From NCBI GenBank assembly GCA_014804675.1, contig JAAUZH010000009.1:35684-99683 (forward strand): a DNA stretch of 64,000 nucleotides. The letters are read 5' to 3'. Each line of letters opens with the position of its first letter. Position 1 is the stretch's first letter. The notes below the pieces were generated by a model. That model was not told where the DNA came from, ran no database searches, and saw nothing but the letters and a program-made list of their open reading frames with translations. Below are positions 8,072-16,224 of the stretch, in pieces. Both the position numbers and the translations under genes were made by a program. This DNA is from Lachnospiraceae bacterium. Lineage in GTDB: Bacteria > Bacillota > Clostridia > Lachnospirales > Lachnospiraceae.

Positions 8072-8518
8072 ATGGACATAACAATCAACCGCCAGAGTGT
8101 CTGCATGGGCGATGATGTAGAGGATCATGCCATTACATACACCATTGACTCATCCACCAGATTTAGCGAAATTTTTCAAGATTTAATGGGAAAGAGGTAT
8201 TTTCCAAGCATCACAGGAAATGACGTGGTCTGGACATTGGTTTGTGGCAAAGATGATTTGATATCATGGAAAACAAAAGAAGATAAATTGTATAGTCGAT
8301 TTGTTACCGAAGAGCCAGCTATCCTTAGTGTAAAACGCTGGAGAACTGCTGGAATATATTTCAGATACTATTCACCAACTATAAAAAGGGCCCAGCAGAT
8401 TTTCAAGATGTTTGGAGGTTCAAAGTTTCACATAGGGCATGAGGGATTTATGGCGGAATATGAATCTTATGGTATTTCCCAAAGCATGGAAGAAGACTGG
8501 AAAAAAACGCTGTTGTAG
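8072..8518 (+). CDS. Unknown 148-residue protein
   Basis: I do not recognise this family. The protein is soluble, with no signal peptide or membrane segment, rich in aromatic residues and mixed charge (WTLVCGKDDLISWKTKED, KRWRTAGIYFRYYSP). TTGGAGG lies 7 nt before the ATG at 8072. It starts 50 nt after the MATE stop. The following small TfoX-like gene starts 95 nt after it, so the three may be one transcript ending at the terminator at 8889. Confidence 0.7.
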   Translation: MDITINRQSVCMGDDVEDHAITYTIDSSTRFSEIFQDLMGKRYFPSITGNDVVWTLVCGKDDLISWKTKEDKLYSRFVTEEPAILSVKRWRTAGIYFRYYSPTIKRAQQIFKMFGGSKFHIGHEGFMAEYESYGISQSMEEDWKKTLL

Positions 8519-8612
8519 TGATGTAAGGTTGTGGATATGTTTCAGTGTCATAATGAATGCGCAGCGGCAATGGGAACGGATAGAGAAGATAACCAACAGG
8601 AGGAAGAGGCTT

Positions 8613-8870
8613 GTGGGCGAACTGTCAAAATTACCGAATATAGGAAAAAATGTGGAAGAACAACTGAATCAGGTGGGAATTATAACGGAGGATGATTTAA
8701 AAATCATCGGTTCAAAACAGGCATGGCTGAAAATTCAAGAGATAGATGAATCCGCCTGTATTCATAGGCTGTTGGCGTTGGAAGGTGCAATTCGCGGTGT
8801 GAAAAAGACGGCGCTGCCAGATGATATAAAAGCGGAGTTGAAGGAATTTTACCAGTGGCATAAAAAATGA
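8613..8870 (+). CDS. TfoX C-terminal-domain protein
   Basis: An 85-residue protein made of one TfoX/Sxy C-terminal domain: ELSKLPNIGKNVEEQLNQVG is its helix-hairpin-helix-like motif, then ITEDDLKIIGSKQAWLKI and CIHRLLALEGAIRGVKK. In proteobacteria the full TfoX acts in competence, but in Firmicutes this stand-alone domain has no known job (family knowledge). I chose the GTG at 8613 because AGGAGG (8598-8603) sits 9 nt upstream. An in-frame ATG at 8553 would add 20 basic residues without a good ribosome site. Confidence 0.75.
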   Translation: MGELSKLPNIGKNVEEQLNQVGIITEDDLKIIGSKQAWLKIQEIDESACIHRLLALEGAIRGVKKTALPDDIKAELKEFYQWHKK

Positions 8871-8888
8871 GTGGATAGATGAAAAATG

Positions 8889-8942
8889 AGATTATCTTAA
8901 ACTTGTTCCTTTTTAAGAACAGTTTGAGATAGTCTTTTTTTT
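8889..8942 (+). terminator. Rho-independent terminator
   Basis: A long stem (attatcttaaacttgttc at 8891-8908 against gaacagtttgagatagt at 8917-8933) is followed by eight or more Ts. It separates the TfoX-like gene from the agr locus. Confidence 0.85.
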
Positions 8943-8991
8943 GGGTTTTAATTATCAAAAGAAAGAGATAAAAGCAATTAGTACAAAAACA

Positions 8992-9040
8992 TAGCCTAAT
9001 TTTGACATGGAACGGTATGATTAGAAAATTGTGTTAGAAT
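8992..9040 (+). promoter_or_regulatory. Shared agr promoter block, agrAC copy
   Basis: This 49-bp block matches 11222-11270 upstream of agrDB without gaps. Shared parts are TAGCC(W)AATT(Y)TGACATG(R)A(R)CGG and a distal TAG(R)AT exactly 26 nt after TGACAT. It probably holds the AgrA (LytTR) binding site and the promoter of the agrAC transcript, so both agr transcripts would be under the same feedback control (inference). Confidence 0.65.
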
Positions 9041-9120
9041 GCCATCAAAGATAGGAAAACAGATGTTACAGGAAAAATCAACAGGATAAAACAAACATAA
9101 TCATTTTAAAAAGGAGTTGA

Positions 9121-9876
9121 ATGAAAAGACTCGTTGATGTATTATGTATAGAAAAAAGTACGAGGTGTGAAATGTATAACATTGGCATATGTGATGACGG
9201 GCGGAATATCTGCTCATCCATTGAAAATATGATATTGCTATACACAAAAGAGAAAGAAATGGAAGTCGATACAAAGGTCTGGTATTCGGGAGAGGGGCTT
9301 TGCAGTTACTTGAAGCAGGGCAATCATATAGATATTTTATTTCTGGATATAGAGTTATTTGAGCTGACGGGAATAGAAGTGGGGGATTTTATCCGCAATC
9401 AATTGGAAAACAGGGAGATGCAGATTATTTACATATCGGGGAAATCTTCCTATGCCCAGAAGCTGTTTAAGACACAGCCCATGGATTTTCTCATAAAGCC
9501 TATTACCCAGCCACAGATTGATGAAGCCTTAGACCTGGCTGTCAAGATCATCGGGAAAAATTCCGAGACCTTTGAATTTAAAAACGGCAAGGAATATTAT
9601 TATGTTTCCTATGGAGAAATCATGTATTTTGTCAGCGAGGGAAGAAAAATAAAAATTATTACCTTACATGGGGAACAAGAATTCTATGGGAAAATGAGGG
9701 AACTGGAAAAAAATCTGCCGGGAGAATTTATTACGATTCATCAGTCTTATGTGATCAATAGAGAACATGTAGCCCGCTATACTTATGAAATGGTAGAGTT
9801 GACAAATGGCACCATATTGACCATCAGCAAGGCAAACCGAAAGCAGGTAAGAGAAAAAATATTGAGGGAAGGATAG
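9121..9876 (+). CDS. AgrA-like LytTR response regulator
   Basis: A receiver domain followed by a LytTR DNA-binding domain. The receiver starts MYNIGICDDGRNICSSIENM, with the phosphoacceptor Asp in DILFLDIELFELTG and the Lys in MDFLIKPITQPQID. The LytTR half has EIMYFVSEGRKIKI, FYGKMRELEKNLPGEFITIH and the family-typical QSYVINREHVARY. The ATG at 9121 has AAGGAG 5 nt upstream and gives 251 residues. The internal ATG at 9172 (after GAGGTGTGA) starts exactly at the receiver and gives 234, the usual length, so either is possible. It is 5 nt from agrC. It should switch on the agrDB and agrAC promoter blocks when the peptide is sensed. Confidence 0.88.
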   Translation: MKRLVDVLCIEKSTRCEMYNIGICDDGRNICSSIENMILLYTKEKEMEVDTKVWYSGEGLCSYLKQGNHIDILFLDIELFELTGIEVGDFIRNQLENREMQIIYISGKSSYAQKLFKTQPMDFLIKPITQPQIDEALDLAVKIIGKNSETFEFKNGKEYYYVSYGEIMYFVSEGRKIKIITLHGEQEFYGKMRELEKNLPGEFITIHQSYVINREHVARYTYEMVELTNGTILTISKANRKQVREKILREG

Positions 9877-9881
9877 AAGGA

Positions 9882-11141
9882 ATGATAGATATTATTATTT
9901 GCGTCTCCACAAACCTGTTCCGGGTTTATCTGATTCGCAGATTCATGCAGATTTTTTTCGGCTGCAGGGAAGAGGGAAAAGTAAAACAAGTATTGGCATA
10001 TGGGGGATTTTTTTTCATCAATACAGTCACCTATCTGGCGTTTCATCTTGTATGGGTCAATATTATTTGTAATCTGGCGGGAATCAGCCTGATTGTACTT
10101 TTATATACCAAATCCATAAAAATGAACTTGTTCGTGACTTGTTCCATTTATTTGATTAATATAGGCTGTGATACTGTTTCAACATTACCCTTTATTGACT
10201 ACCGGGATGGGGAAAGTTTTACCCAGATTTATGCGGTCATATCAGTATTTTTCATATTTATTTGCGAGTTGTTTACGGAAAAAATAATCAATGAAAGAAA
10301 AGATAGCGAAAATGTTCAGAATTTTTCTTTGGTTTTAGTTCCTTTATGCAGTATCATAATGCTTTGCCTGTTAATTTATATAAACGGAAGTACAGTATCC
10401 GGGCTGGTTATTATCAGTGTAGGGCTTCTTATGGCAAATTTTCTGATTTTTTATTTATATAATATGCTGTCGAGGGTATTATCTCAAAAATATGAAAATG
10501 AAGCGCTGCGTCAGAAGATTCTAAATTATTCCAATCAGATAGAGATTATGTTGCAGGGGGAAGAAAAAGTAAAAGCGCTGCGGCATGATATGAAGCACCA
10601 CATGAGCGAATTGAAGCTTATGGCAATGAAACATGAAGATAAAGCAATACAGAAATACATAGATGATATGGGAGCGTTTATGGAAAATCCAAATGAAATC
10701 GTATCTTCCGGAAATGTGGAAATAGATAGTGTGCTAAACTATATGCTCCAGCGGGCAAAAGAAGAGCTTCGTATTGTAAATGTAAAAATGCAGATACCGG
10801 CAGCAGTCAGCCATTTTTTTGACTTAAACGTTATTTTAGGAAACCTGTTGGAAAATGCAATAGAAGCAGCAATGCAGACGGAAGAAAAGCAATTGGATGT
10901 AAGCATAAAGCTGAAGCAGGGAGTCATGTGGATTAAAATAGAAAACAGTTTTAATGGAAGAATTAAGAGAGGACAAAATGGGCTGTTGACTACAAAGGAA
11001 AAGAAGGAGCAGCATGGAATCGGTCTGAGTAATGTGAAGAAAATCGTAGAGAAGTATAATGGGATTATGGAAATATGCTCCCATGACAATCTATTTTGTG
11101 TCAAGTTGATTTTGTATATGTCAAAGATTCAAAATGTATAA
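9882..11141 (+). CDS. AgrC-like GHKL sensor histidine kinase
   Basis: A 419-residue kinase with about six N-terminal membrane helices (residues 1-205) and a cytoplasmic GHKL kinase domain. The H-box is ALRHDMKHHMSELKLMA, the N-box NVILGNLLENAIEAA, and the G-box region EKKEQHGIGLSNVKKIVEKY. This layout is that of AgrC peptide receptors, where the membrane part senses the cyclic peptide outside the cell (family knowledge). A terminator at 11152-11196 follows directly, so agrAC and agrDB are separate transcripts. Confidence 0.88.
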   Translation: MIDIIICVSTNLFRVYLIRRFMQIFFGCREEGKVKQVLAYGGFFFINTVTYLAFHLVWVNIICNLAGISLIVLLYTKSIKMNLFVTCSIYLINIGCDTVSTLPFIDYRDGESFTQIYAVISVFFIFICELFTEKIINERKDSENVQNFSLVLVPLCSIIMLCLLIYINGSTVSGLVIISVGLLMANFLIFYLYNMLSRVLSQKYENEALRQKILNYSNQIEIMLQGEEKVKALRHDMKHHMSELKLMAMKHEDKAIQKYIDDMGAFMENPNEIVSSGNVEIDSVLNYMLQRAKEELRIVNVKMQIPAAVSHFFDLNVILGNLLENAIEAAMQTEEKQLDVSIKLKQGVMWIKIENSFNGRIKRGQNGLLTTKEKKEQHGIGLSNVKKIVEKYNGIMEICSHDNLFCVKLILYMSKIQNV

Positions 11142-11151
11142 AGTATTTAGT

Positions 11152-11196
11152 AAAACAGGAATCGGTCTGAGTAATAGCCTTGTTCCTGTTTTTTTC
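11152..11196 (+). terminator. Rho-independent terminator after agrC
   Basis: AAACAGGAA and TTCCTGTTT form the stem with an 18-nt loop, followed by seven Ts. It separates the agrAC and agrDB units. Confidence 0.75.
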
Positions 11197-11221
11197 TATA
11201 AGGTTAATTATTACAAATCCG

Positions 11222-11270
11222 TAGCCAAATTCTGACATGAAGCGGCATAGAAAAATATTTGTGGTAGGAT
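11222..11270 (+). promoter_or_regulatory. Shared agr promoter block, agrDB copy
   Basis: This matches the block at 8992-9040 over 49 bp with the same internal spacing. It ends 24 nt before the agrD start and is the likely AgrA-responsive promoter of the peptide gene. Confidence 0.65.
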
Positions 11271-11294
11271 GATATTTGAAAGGAGGGGAAAGCA

Positions 11295-11447
11295 ATGCAG
11301 GTTAAAGGAAATGTAGTTAAAAAAATGGAAAAAGCCATTGCAAAAATGGCAAAAATGTCTGCCAGCGTGGAAGCCAACACAGCATGTCCATGTTGGAACT
11401 ACCAGCCAAAAGAGCCGCAGAACGTGAAAAAATTGCGGAAGTTTTGA
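11295..11447 (+). CDS. agrD: AgrD-like cyclic lactone autoinducer precursor
   Basis: A 50-residue peptide starting after AGGAGGGG. Residues 1-26 form a basic amphipathic leader (VVKKMEKAIAKMAKMSASVE), typical of AgrD. The core ANTACPCWNY holds Cys31 and Cys33, then the conserved processing tail starts QPKEP and ends in a charged stretch (NVKKLRKF). Clostridial AgrD peptides are cut by AgrB just before the QPK segment and closed to a thiolactone on the core Cys (family knowledge). The mature signal probably ends at Tyr36, with a ring from Cys31 or Cys33; two candidate cysteines make the ring size ambiguous. The gene overlaps agrB in another frame. Confidence 0.88.
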   Translation: MQVKGNVVKKMEKAIAKMAKMSASVEANTACPCWNYQPKEPQNVKKLRKF

Positions 11448-12010
11448 GATTGGCAGGAAGCCTGACAGGGAAGCTTCTTGAAGATGGAGTGATATCATCA
11501 GAAGAGGCGGAAATTGTAAAGTACGGCCTTGAAAACATAGGAAGCAACCTGTTAGGCTTGCTTGTAATCTTGGCAATTGGCGGCTGTTTTAGTCATTTGC
11601 TTGACAGCTTCCTCTTATGGCTGCTGATTTTTCCACTTAGAAAAAATGCAGGTGGGTTTCATGCGAAAACAAAAACAAGATGCCTGCTTGTATCAGCGGG
11701 GATGTTCATCGTATCTTTTATCTGCCTTGTCTGGATAAAATGGACGAAAGCAACGTACATATTGATTGCGGCAGTTTTTTGGGGGATCATATTTTTTATG
11801 GCGCCGGTTGGCAATCAGAATAAGCTTTTGGATGAGATGGAACAAAAAGTATATCGGAAACGCACAAGGATTGTGCTGCTTTTGGAAAGTATACTGCTGA
11901 TACCGGCTTGTGTTTTCGACTGGAAGGAACTGCTTATGGTGATAGCCATGTGTTTTTCTATTGTTGGGACAACACTTTTAGCAGGGAAGATAAAGCTTTG
12001 GCTAAAATAA
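11384..12010 (+). CDS. agrB: AgrB-like accessory gene regulator protease
   Basis: A 208-residue membrane endopeptidase that cuts and cyclises AgrD. The signature LRKNAGGFHAKTKTRC carries the catalytic His and Cys, and EAEIVKYGLENIGSNLL is the conserved segment before the first helix. Five or six hydrophobic stretches follow. The start is uncertain: ATGs at 11384 and 11390 lie inside agrD (overlap of about 60 nt), and no strong ribosome site precedes them, which suggests translational coupling. The family-like sequence begins around REKIAEVLRL, so a shorter protein is also possible. Confidence 0.88.
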   Translation: MSMLELPAKRAAEREKIAEVLRLAGSLTGKLLEDGVISSEEAEIVKYGLENIGSNLLGLLVILAIGGCFSHLLDSFLLWLLIFPLRKNAGGFHAKTKTRCLLVSAGMFIVSFICLVWIKWTKATYILIAAVFWGIIFFMAPVGNQNKLLDEMEQKVYRKRTRIVLLLESILLIPACVFDWKELLMVIAMCFSIVGTTLLAGKIKLWLK

Positions 12011-12281
12011 GATGTTTTTTGTAAAAGGGAATGAAAAATAATATTTTATGCCAAAAGAGAAATGAATATTAAAATAGTATGCGGTGCTGTCGGACAGGCG
12101 GCACCGCTATATAAATCACGGTAAAGAGTATTGCAAAGGAAAGACTAGAAGGAAGATTATGTGGTAGTGCAATACTATCCGGTAAAGTATCAGCTTCTTT
12201 GTAATTAGAAAATTAGATAAAGTATTTTGAAGATTGATTTAGTCAGGAAGAAAATTATAATAAATACTAAAAACAGGAGGA
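12011..12281 (+). promoter_or_regulatory. Intergenic with hairpin and promoter of the bile salt hydrolase gene
   Basis: A GC-rich imperfect hairpin (GCGGTGC...GCACCGC, 12081-12107) lies in an AT-rich background and may terminate agrDB. A promoter candidate, TTGATT (12234-12239), 16 nt, TATAAT (12256-12261), precedes the hydrolase gene by 27 nt. Confidence 0.55.
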
Positions 12282-12287
12282 ATGATT

Positions 12288-13262
12288 ATGTGTACAGCAG
12301 CAACTTACAAAACAAAGGATTTTTATTTTGGACGAACTCTGGATTATGAGTTTTCTTATGGCGATGAGATTGCCATAACACCCCGCAATTATTGCTTTGA
12401 TTTTCGAAGCATTGGCAGAATGGAAACCCATTATGCAATGATTGGCATGGCCCATGTGGTAGAGGACTATCCGCTGTATTATGATGGGGTGAATGAAAAG
12501 GGGCTTGGAATGGCAGGATTAAACTTTGTAGGAAATGCGGAATATAAGGATGAAGTACCGGATAAGGACAATGTAGCAGTGTTTGAATTCATACCATGGA
12601 TTTTAGCACAATGTGCAACAGTAAAAGAAGCAAGGGTATTATTGGAAAAAATCAATCTTGATAATACTGCTTTCAATGCAGAACTGCCAGTGGCATCTCT
12701 TCACTGGATCATTGCAGACAGTACGGAGGCTATCACGGTGGAATCGGTGAAGGAAGGCATTCGTGTTTATGACAATCCGGCAGGTGTGTTGACCAATAAC
12801 CCGCCATTTGACCAGCAGATGTTTCAGTTAAATAACTATATGAACCTGTCCATCAGGAATCCGGAAAATCATTTCTCCCCGAAGCTGCCATTACATGCAT
12901 ACAGCCGTGGTATGGGAGCCCTGGGCCTTCCGGGAGATTTATCATCCCAATCCCGCTTTGTCAGGGTAGCTTTTGTAAAAATGAATTCTATTTCTGGAGA
13001 TTCGGAAGCAGAAAGTGTCAGCCAGTTTTTCCATATCCTTGGTTCGGTAGACCAGCAGCGGGGATGCTGTCTGGTAGGAGAGGATGAATATGAAATTACC
13101 ATTTATACATCCTGCTGTAATGCGGATAAAGGTATTTATTATTATACTTCTTATGACAATCATCAGATTAGTGGGGTGGATATGCATAAAGAAGATTTGG
13201 ATGGTACTGAGCTTTTCAGGTATTCGCTGATTCAGGGAGAACAGATTAGGATGCAGAATTAA
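12288..13262 (+). CDS. Bile salt hydrolase / choloylglycine hydrolase
   Basis: A 324-residue N-terminal nucleophile hydrolase that releases glycine or taurine from conjugated bile salts. The start at 12288 is set by function: it gives MCTAATY, so Cys2 becomes the N-terminal nucleophile after Met removal; the ATG at 12282 would bury it. AGGAGG (12274-12279) is 8 nt upstream. Other active-site residues are visible: FGRTLDYE (Arg and Asp), MAGLNFVGNAEY, LTNNPPF (Asn) and SSQSRFVRV (Arg). Length matches the family (about 320). Some relatives act on penicillin V or N-acyl lactones, but the residue set favours bile salts. It appears to have its own promoter and sits just after the agr locus. Confidence 0.92.
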   Translation: MCTAATYKTKDFYFGRTLDYEFSYGDEIAITPRNYCFDFRSIGRMETHYAMIGMAHVVEDYPLYYDGVNEKGLGMAGLNFVGNAEYKDEVPDKDNVAVFEFIPWILAQCATVKEARVLLEKINLDNTAFNAELPVASLHWIIADSTEAITVESVKEGIRVYDNPAGVLTNNPPFDQQMFQLNNYMNLSIRNPENHFSPKLPLHAYSRGMGALGLPGDLSSQSRFVRVAFVKMNSISGDSEAESVSQFFHILGSVDQQRGCCLVGEDEYEITIYTSCCNADKGIYYYTSYDNHQISGVDMHKEDLDGTELFRYSLIQGEQIRMQN

Positions 13263-13275
13263 GCAATAAGGGGGG

Positions 13276-13384
13276 TTTCGATAAACGGACGTGGGAGCCG
13301 GTATAGCATATGGTAGTCTTTTGGGCATGCTTTCGCTCTGCAAAGACTACTATATGCTATACCGGCTCCCACTGGGTATCGAAA
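13276..13384 (-). repeat. Large palindromic element, copy 2 (short form)
   Basis: The arms GTGGGAGCCGGTATAGCATA and TATGCTATACCGGCTCCCAC pair, with outer TTTCGATA/TATCGAAA ends. Relative to the other copies the arm reads GGTATAGC instead of GGCAGAGC, and both arms carry the change. Read on the - strand it has the core TCTTTGCAGAGCGAAAGCATG (complement of 13327-13347) but lacks the two internal hairpins of copies 3 and 4. Confidence 0.85.
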
Positions 13385-13538
13385 AGTCAGATATTGCGTT
13401 AGAGGGAGCTATATATTTTAGAGAAGCAGGCAGTATCCATAAAGGATATAAGCAGTGCTATAATAAAAAAGAAAATGCACAGTATTTTGAAATTCCAATA
13501 TATTATTGTATAGAGATATATTAGGAGAAGATGTTGGA

Positions 13539-14087
13539 ATGGAAGAAAAAAAAGCCCCCTTGGTCAATACCTGCAGTTTTATGGGGATAAATCCGATTAT
13601 GATGGAATTGCCTTATCCTGCTATTCAGGTAAGGGAAAGGAATACAGCCTATGCCAATCTGCTCAGTATTGATTATTGTGGTGCAGTATCGGAAATGTCT
13701 GCGATTACCCAGTACATCAATAACGAAAACCGCTTAGCCTGTGAAAAATGCCCTATGGCAAAAACATTATTGGGAATTGCCATGGCGGAAATGATACATT
13801 TGCAGAAATTAGGAGAGTTGATTTACTTATTGGGAGGAACTGTTGATTTTGCAGCAAAATACCGCAACGGAAGACAAATTTTGTGGACGCCGGAATATCT
13901 GGATATTCCGGAAAATGCAAGAAAAATGCTGTTTGCTGACATAGAGGCGGAAGAGAAAGCCATCAATCAATATGCAACACATATGAAAATGATAAAGGAT
14001 GATTGGGTGAATGCGGTGCTGGCAAGGATTATAAAGGATGAAGAGTATCATATTATGGTGCTTAGGGCTTTGATGGAGGAGGTGTAG
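13539..14087 (+). CDS. Ferritin-like diiron protein
   Basis: A 182-residue helical protein of the ferritin-like/rubrerythrin superfamily. Metal-ligand helices are visible in pairs: SEMSAITQYINNE and AMAEMIHLQKLGELI in the first half, DIEAEEKAINQYATHMK and ILARIIKDEEYH-type sequence (IIKDEEYHIMVLRALMEEV) in the second. The Glu and ExxH pattern is right for a two-iron site. There is no rubredoxin tail, although CEKCPM is present near residue 80. A role in peroxide or oxygen handling is likely (family knowledge). It could also belong to the manganese catalase/CotJC branch. TAGGAGAAG precedes the ATG at 13539. Palindromic element copy 2 lies upstream. Confidence 0.7.
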   Translation: MEEKKAPLVNTCSFMGINPIMMELPYPAIQVRERNTAYANLLSIDYCGAVSEMSAITQYINNENRLACEKCPMAKTLLGIAMAEMIHLQKLGELIYLLGGTVDFAAKYRNGRQILWTPEYLDIPENARKMLFADIEAEEKAINQYATHMKMIKDDWVNAVLARIIKDEEYHIMVLRALMEEV

Positions 14088-14479
14088 GATTAAAAAACTT
14101 AATATGGAAGCAGACAAAAAAGCGTGGGAATTAGCAACATGCTTTTTTTGTGTGTCCAATTTTAACAATAGCATGGGCGAATTATGACAGAAAACGATTA
14201 CGAAGATAAAATTGTGATAAAATTTTTTAAGAAAGGAGGGAAGAGAACAAGGGGAATTTCTAGGAATTAACTTGTTAGGAGTAACTGGTATTTTATTTGC
14301 GTCAGTTTTCCGGCGTTTGAAAAATATTGTTTTGTGAATGGTGGCATTTCCACTTCACGGAAGTGTGGAAGGATTTTATACAGAAAAAAGAAATCTGATA
14401 ACTGACAAAATGAAATTTCAAAAGTTTAAGGGATAAAACTGATAGAAACTTAGGTTTGAATGATATGGAGGTAGATAAT
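14088..14479. other. Gene-free interval with terminator
   Basis: A terminator at 14116-14150 (AAAAAAGCGTG...CATGCTTTTTTT) ends the ferritin-like gene. A frame from 14221 to 14336 ends in a hydrophobic stretch (NLLGVTGILFASVFRRLK) but has no plausible start with a ribosome site, so I do not call it. The rest is AT-rich leader for the secreted protein gene. Confidence 0.6.
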
Positions 14480-14929
14480 ATGTTTAAAAAGTCATTATCA
14501 AAATTTTTAGTAACTACGGCAATGTGCACGATGCTTGTGGCAGGGTCTGTCTGCGCAGCATCACGTCCAACCTTTTCTTTTACGCTGGGAAATACAGGTC
14601 AAAATTTTACGCATTTTTCAAGTACATACAATAAGAAAGCGTATACTTCGGATCCATGGACGTTAAAGGTTAATTCCATTACATATGCTGTGAATTCCTA
14701 TGGAGTAAGATTTGTTCCAGTGCAGTATAATTCAAGTACAGGAAAAAATGTGAAAATTTGTACGCAAAGTGGAGTTTGGCGGAGTTCGGTAGGATATGGA
14801 ACAGTTGCATTTGCTTCTAGTGATGTTGCATTGACTAACTATAAGTTGGCTGCAAGACAGGATGATGATTATTACAGTACGTTTAAGGCAAGCGGCTGGT
14901 TTAATGCGGACAAGGTAAGCGATCAGTAG
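14480..14929 (+). CDS. Small secreted protein of unknown family
   Basis: A 149-residue exported protein: FKKSLSKFLVTTAMCTMLVA is a clear signal sequence with cleavage expected after SVCA (residue 26). The mature part starts ASRPTFSFTLGNTGQNF and is rich in Ser, Tyr, Thr and Asn, with few charges, like a small beta-rich domain. I do not recognise it with confidence; it resembles small exported proteins found beside ABC-2 exporters and could be a bacteriocin-like or envelope-active protein (inference). GGAGG lies 10 nt before the ATG at 14480. The lipoprotein and four ABC genes follow. Confidence 0.75.
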   Translation: MFKKSLSKFLVTTAMCTMLVAGSVCAASRPTFSFTLGNTGQNFTHFSSTYNKKAYTSDPWTLKVNSITYAVNSYGVRFVPVQYNSSTGKNVKICTQSGVWRSSVGYGTVAFASSDVALTNYKLAARQDDDYYSTFKASGWFNADKVSDQ

Positions 14930-15025
14930 AATAGCATTGTGCGCAGCATATTTAAAAAGTAGGTTGTCTAAATATGTCTGCGCACAATCATATTTTATGA
15001 AAAAGCAAATGGAAGAGGAAAGAAA

Positions 15026-16195
15026 ATGAAAAATATAAATAAATCCGTGACAATATTATGCATGTTAATCAGTATGATTGGTGTTTTCACAGGATGTGCG
15101 GATGTACCCGAAATAAAAGAGGATAATGGAATTCAATATGCAAAAGGAATGGCAGAGCAGGATATTGATAATATATTAAGTGCGGAGGAAGAAGAAAATA
15201 TTTTGGCAGATACAGGAGAATATCACTACCAAAAGAGTGTTGGGGAATCCGGCGCACAATTTCATATTGATGCAATCGTAAAAAATGTAGATGTGTCAAA
15301 GGCAGATGTTCTGATTGTTGATCCGTATGAGGATATGTTTGATAAGGAGACAGTAATCCGTCTGTTATTTCATGAAGATGCGACGGTAAAAGATATAACA
15401 GAACAGGCTGATGGAGAAGGGCAAGAGATTCAGGAAGAGCAAGGAACAGAAAAAGTAGTAACAGTTGAAATGGCTGCAACAAGCCGTTTGTGTCTGGAAA
15501 GTGCGGATGGAACTGTGCATTTTGCACGGAGCAATGACAGCTCATTTAATTATATGGATGATAAGCTGAGCGGAAAATATAAGGGAATCTTATCAGGAGA
15601 ATTTCGGGAGCAGAATGATTATAATGTTCCGGGATATACGCAGGATGAGGCGGTTGGTCAAGTGACAGCATTGCTGAAGGAAGTTGGAATGGAAGGAATC
15701 CGAATGGTATCTTGTGTTTCTTATCACAATCAGGAAACGGGATATTATGACATGAAATTTACTCCCATTATCAATGGTCTTCCGATTGTATTTAACGACT
15801 ATGAACAAAATACAGACAGTGTTGTGGATGTTATGGGAAATGTGCAAATTGGAAAAGAGGGTATATCGGACCTACAGGCATCTAATTGTTTGTGGGAAGT
15901 GATTAAACGAAAAGAGGCTGCATGTATCAGTCTGGACAAAGCTGTAAAAATATTGGAACAGTATATTTTGGAGGGAGATATTATTTGCTCGGATAACATT
16001 ACATATACAAGATGTGAGCTTGCGTATTTGCCTACAACGGAAGATTGGACAACAGCAACCTTAACCCCCGTCTGGAGATTTTATGTTCCGATGGAAGAAT
16101 GGGATAATATTAATATGGACGAAGTCTATAGCAAAAATATCACCATGGATATTTGTATCAATGCAATTAATGGAGAGATTGTGTATCAGCGATAA
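15026..16195 (+). CDS. Lipoprotein of unknown function
   Basis: A 389-residue exported lipoprotein with the lipobox VFTGC at about residue 23. The acidic N-terminal third leads to a region with DEAVGQVTALLKEVGMEGI and later SLDKAVKILEQYI, two amphipathic repeats like those of propeptide/PepSY-like folds, and ends in a strand-rich part (YLPTTEDWTTATLTPVWRFY). I do not know the family. It is 96 nt after the small secreted protein gene and 29 nt before the first ABC permease, so it is probably the extracellular partner of that system. Confidence 0.75.
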   Translation: MKNINKSVTILCMLISMIGVFTGCADVPEIKEDNGIQYAKGMAEQDIDNILSAEEEENILADTGEYHYQKSVGESGAQFHIDAIVKNVDVSKADVLIVDPYEDMFDKETVIRLLFHEDATVKDITEQADGEGQEIQEEQGTEKVVTVEMAATSRLCLESADGTVHFARSNDSSFNYMDDKLSGKYKGILSGEFREQNDYNVPGYTQDEAVGQVTALLKEVGMEGIRMVSCVSYHNQETGYYDMKFTPIINGLPIVFNDYEQNTDSVVDVMGNVQIGKEGISDLQASNCLWEVIKRKEAACISLDKAVKILEQYILEGDIICSDNITYTRCELAYLPTTEDWTTATLTPVWRFYVPMEEWDNINMDEVYSKNITMDICINAINGEIVYQR

Positions 16196-16224
16196 AGCAG
16201 ATCGAAATGGAGGAGTAAAAAGAA

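Noticed and set aside
9121..9171. A separate leader peptide before agrA
   Set aside because: The stretch is in frame with agrA and has no stop, so it is an N-terminal extension or untranslated leader rather than a distinct peptide.
14221..14336. Hydrophobic frame ending in NLLGVTGILFASVFRRLK
   Set aside because: The nearest ribosome site is about 30 nt from the only possible start (TTG 14272), so translation is unsupported, though a peptide remnant is possible.
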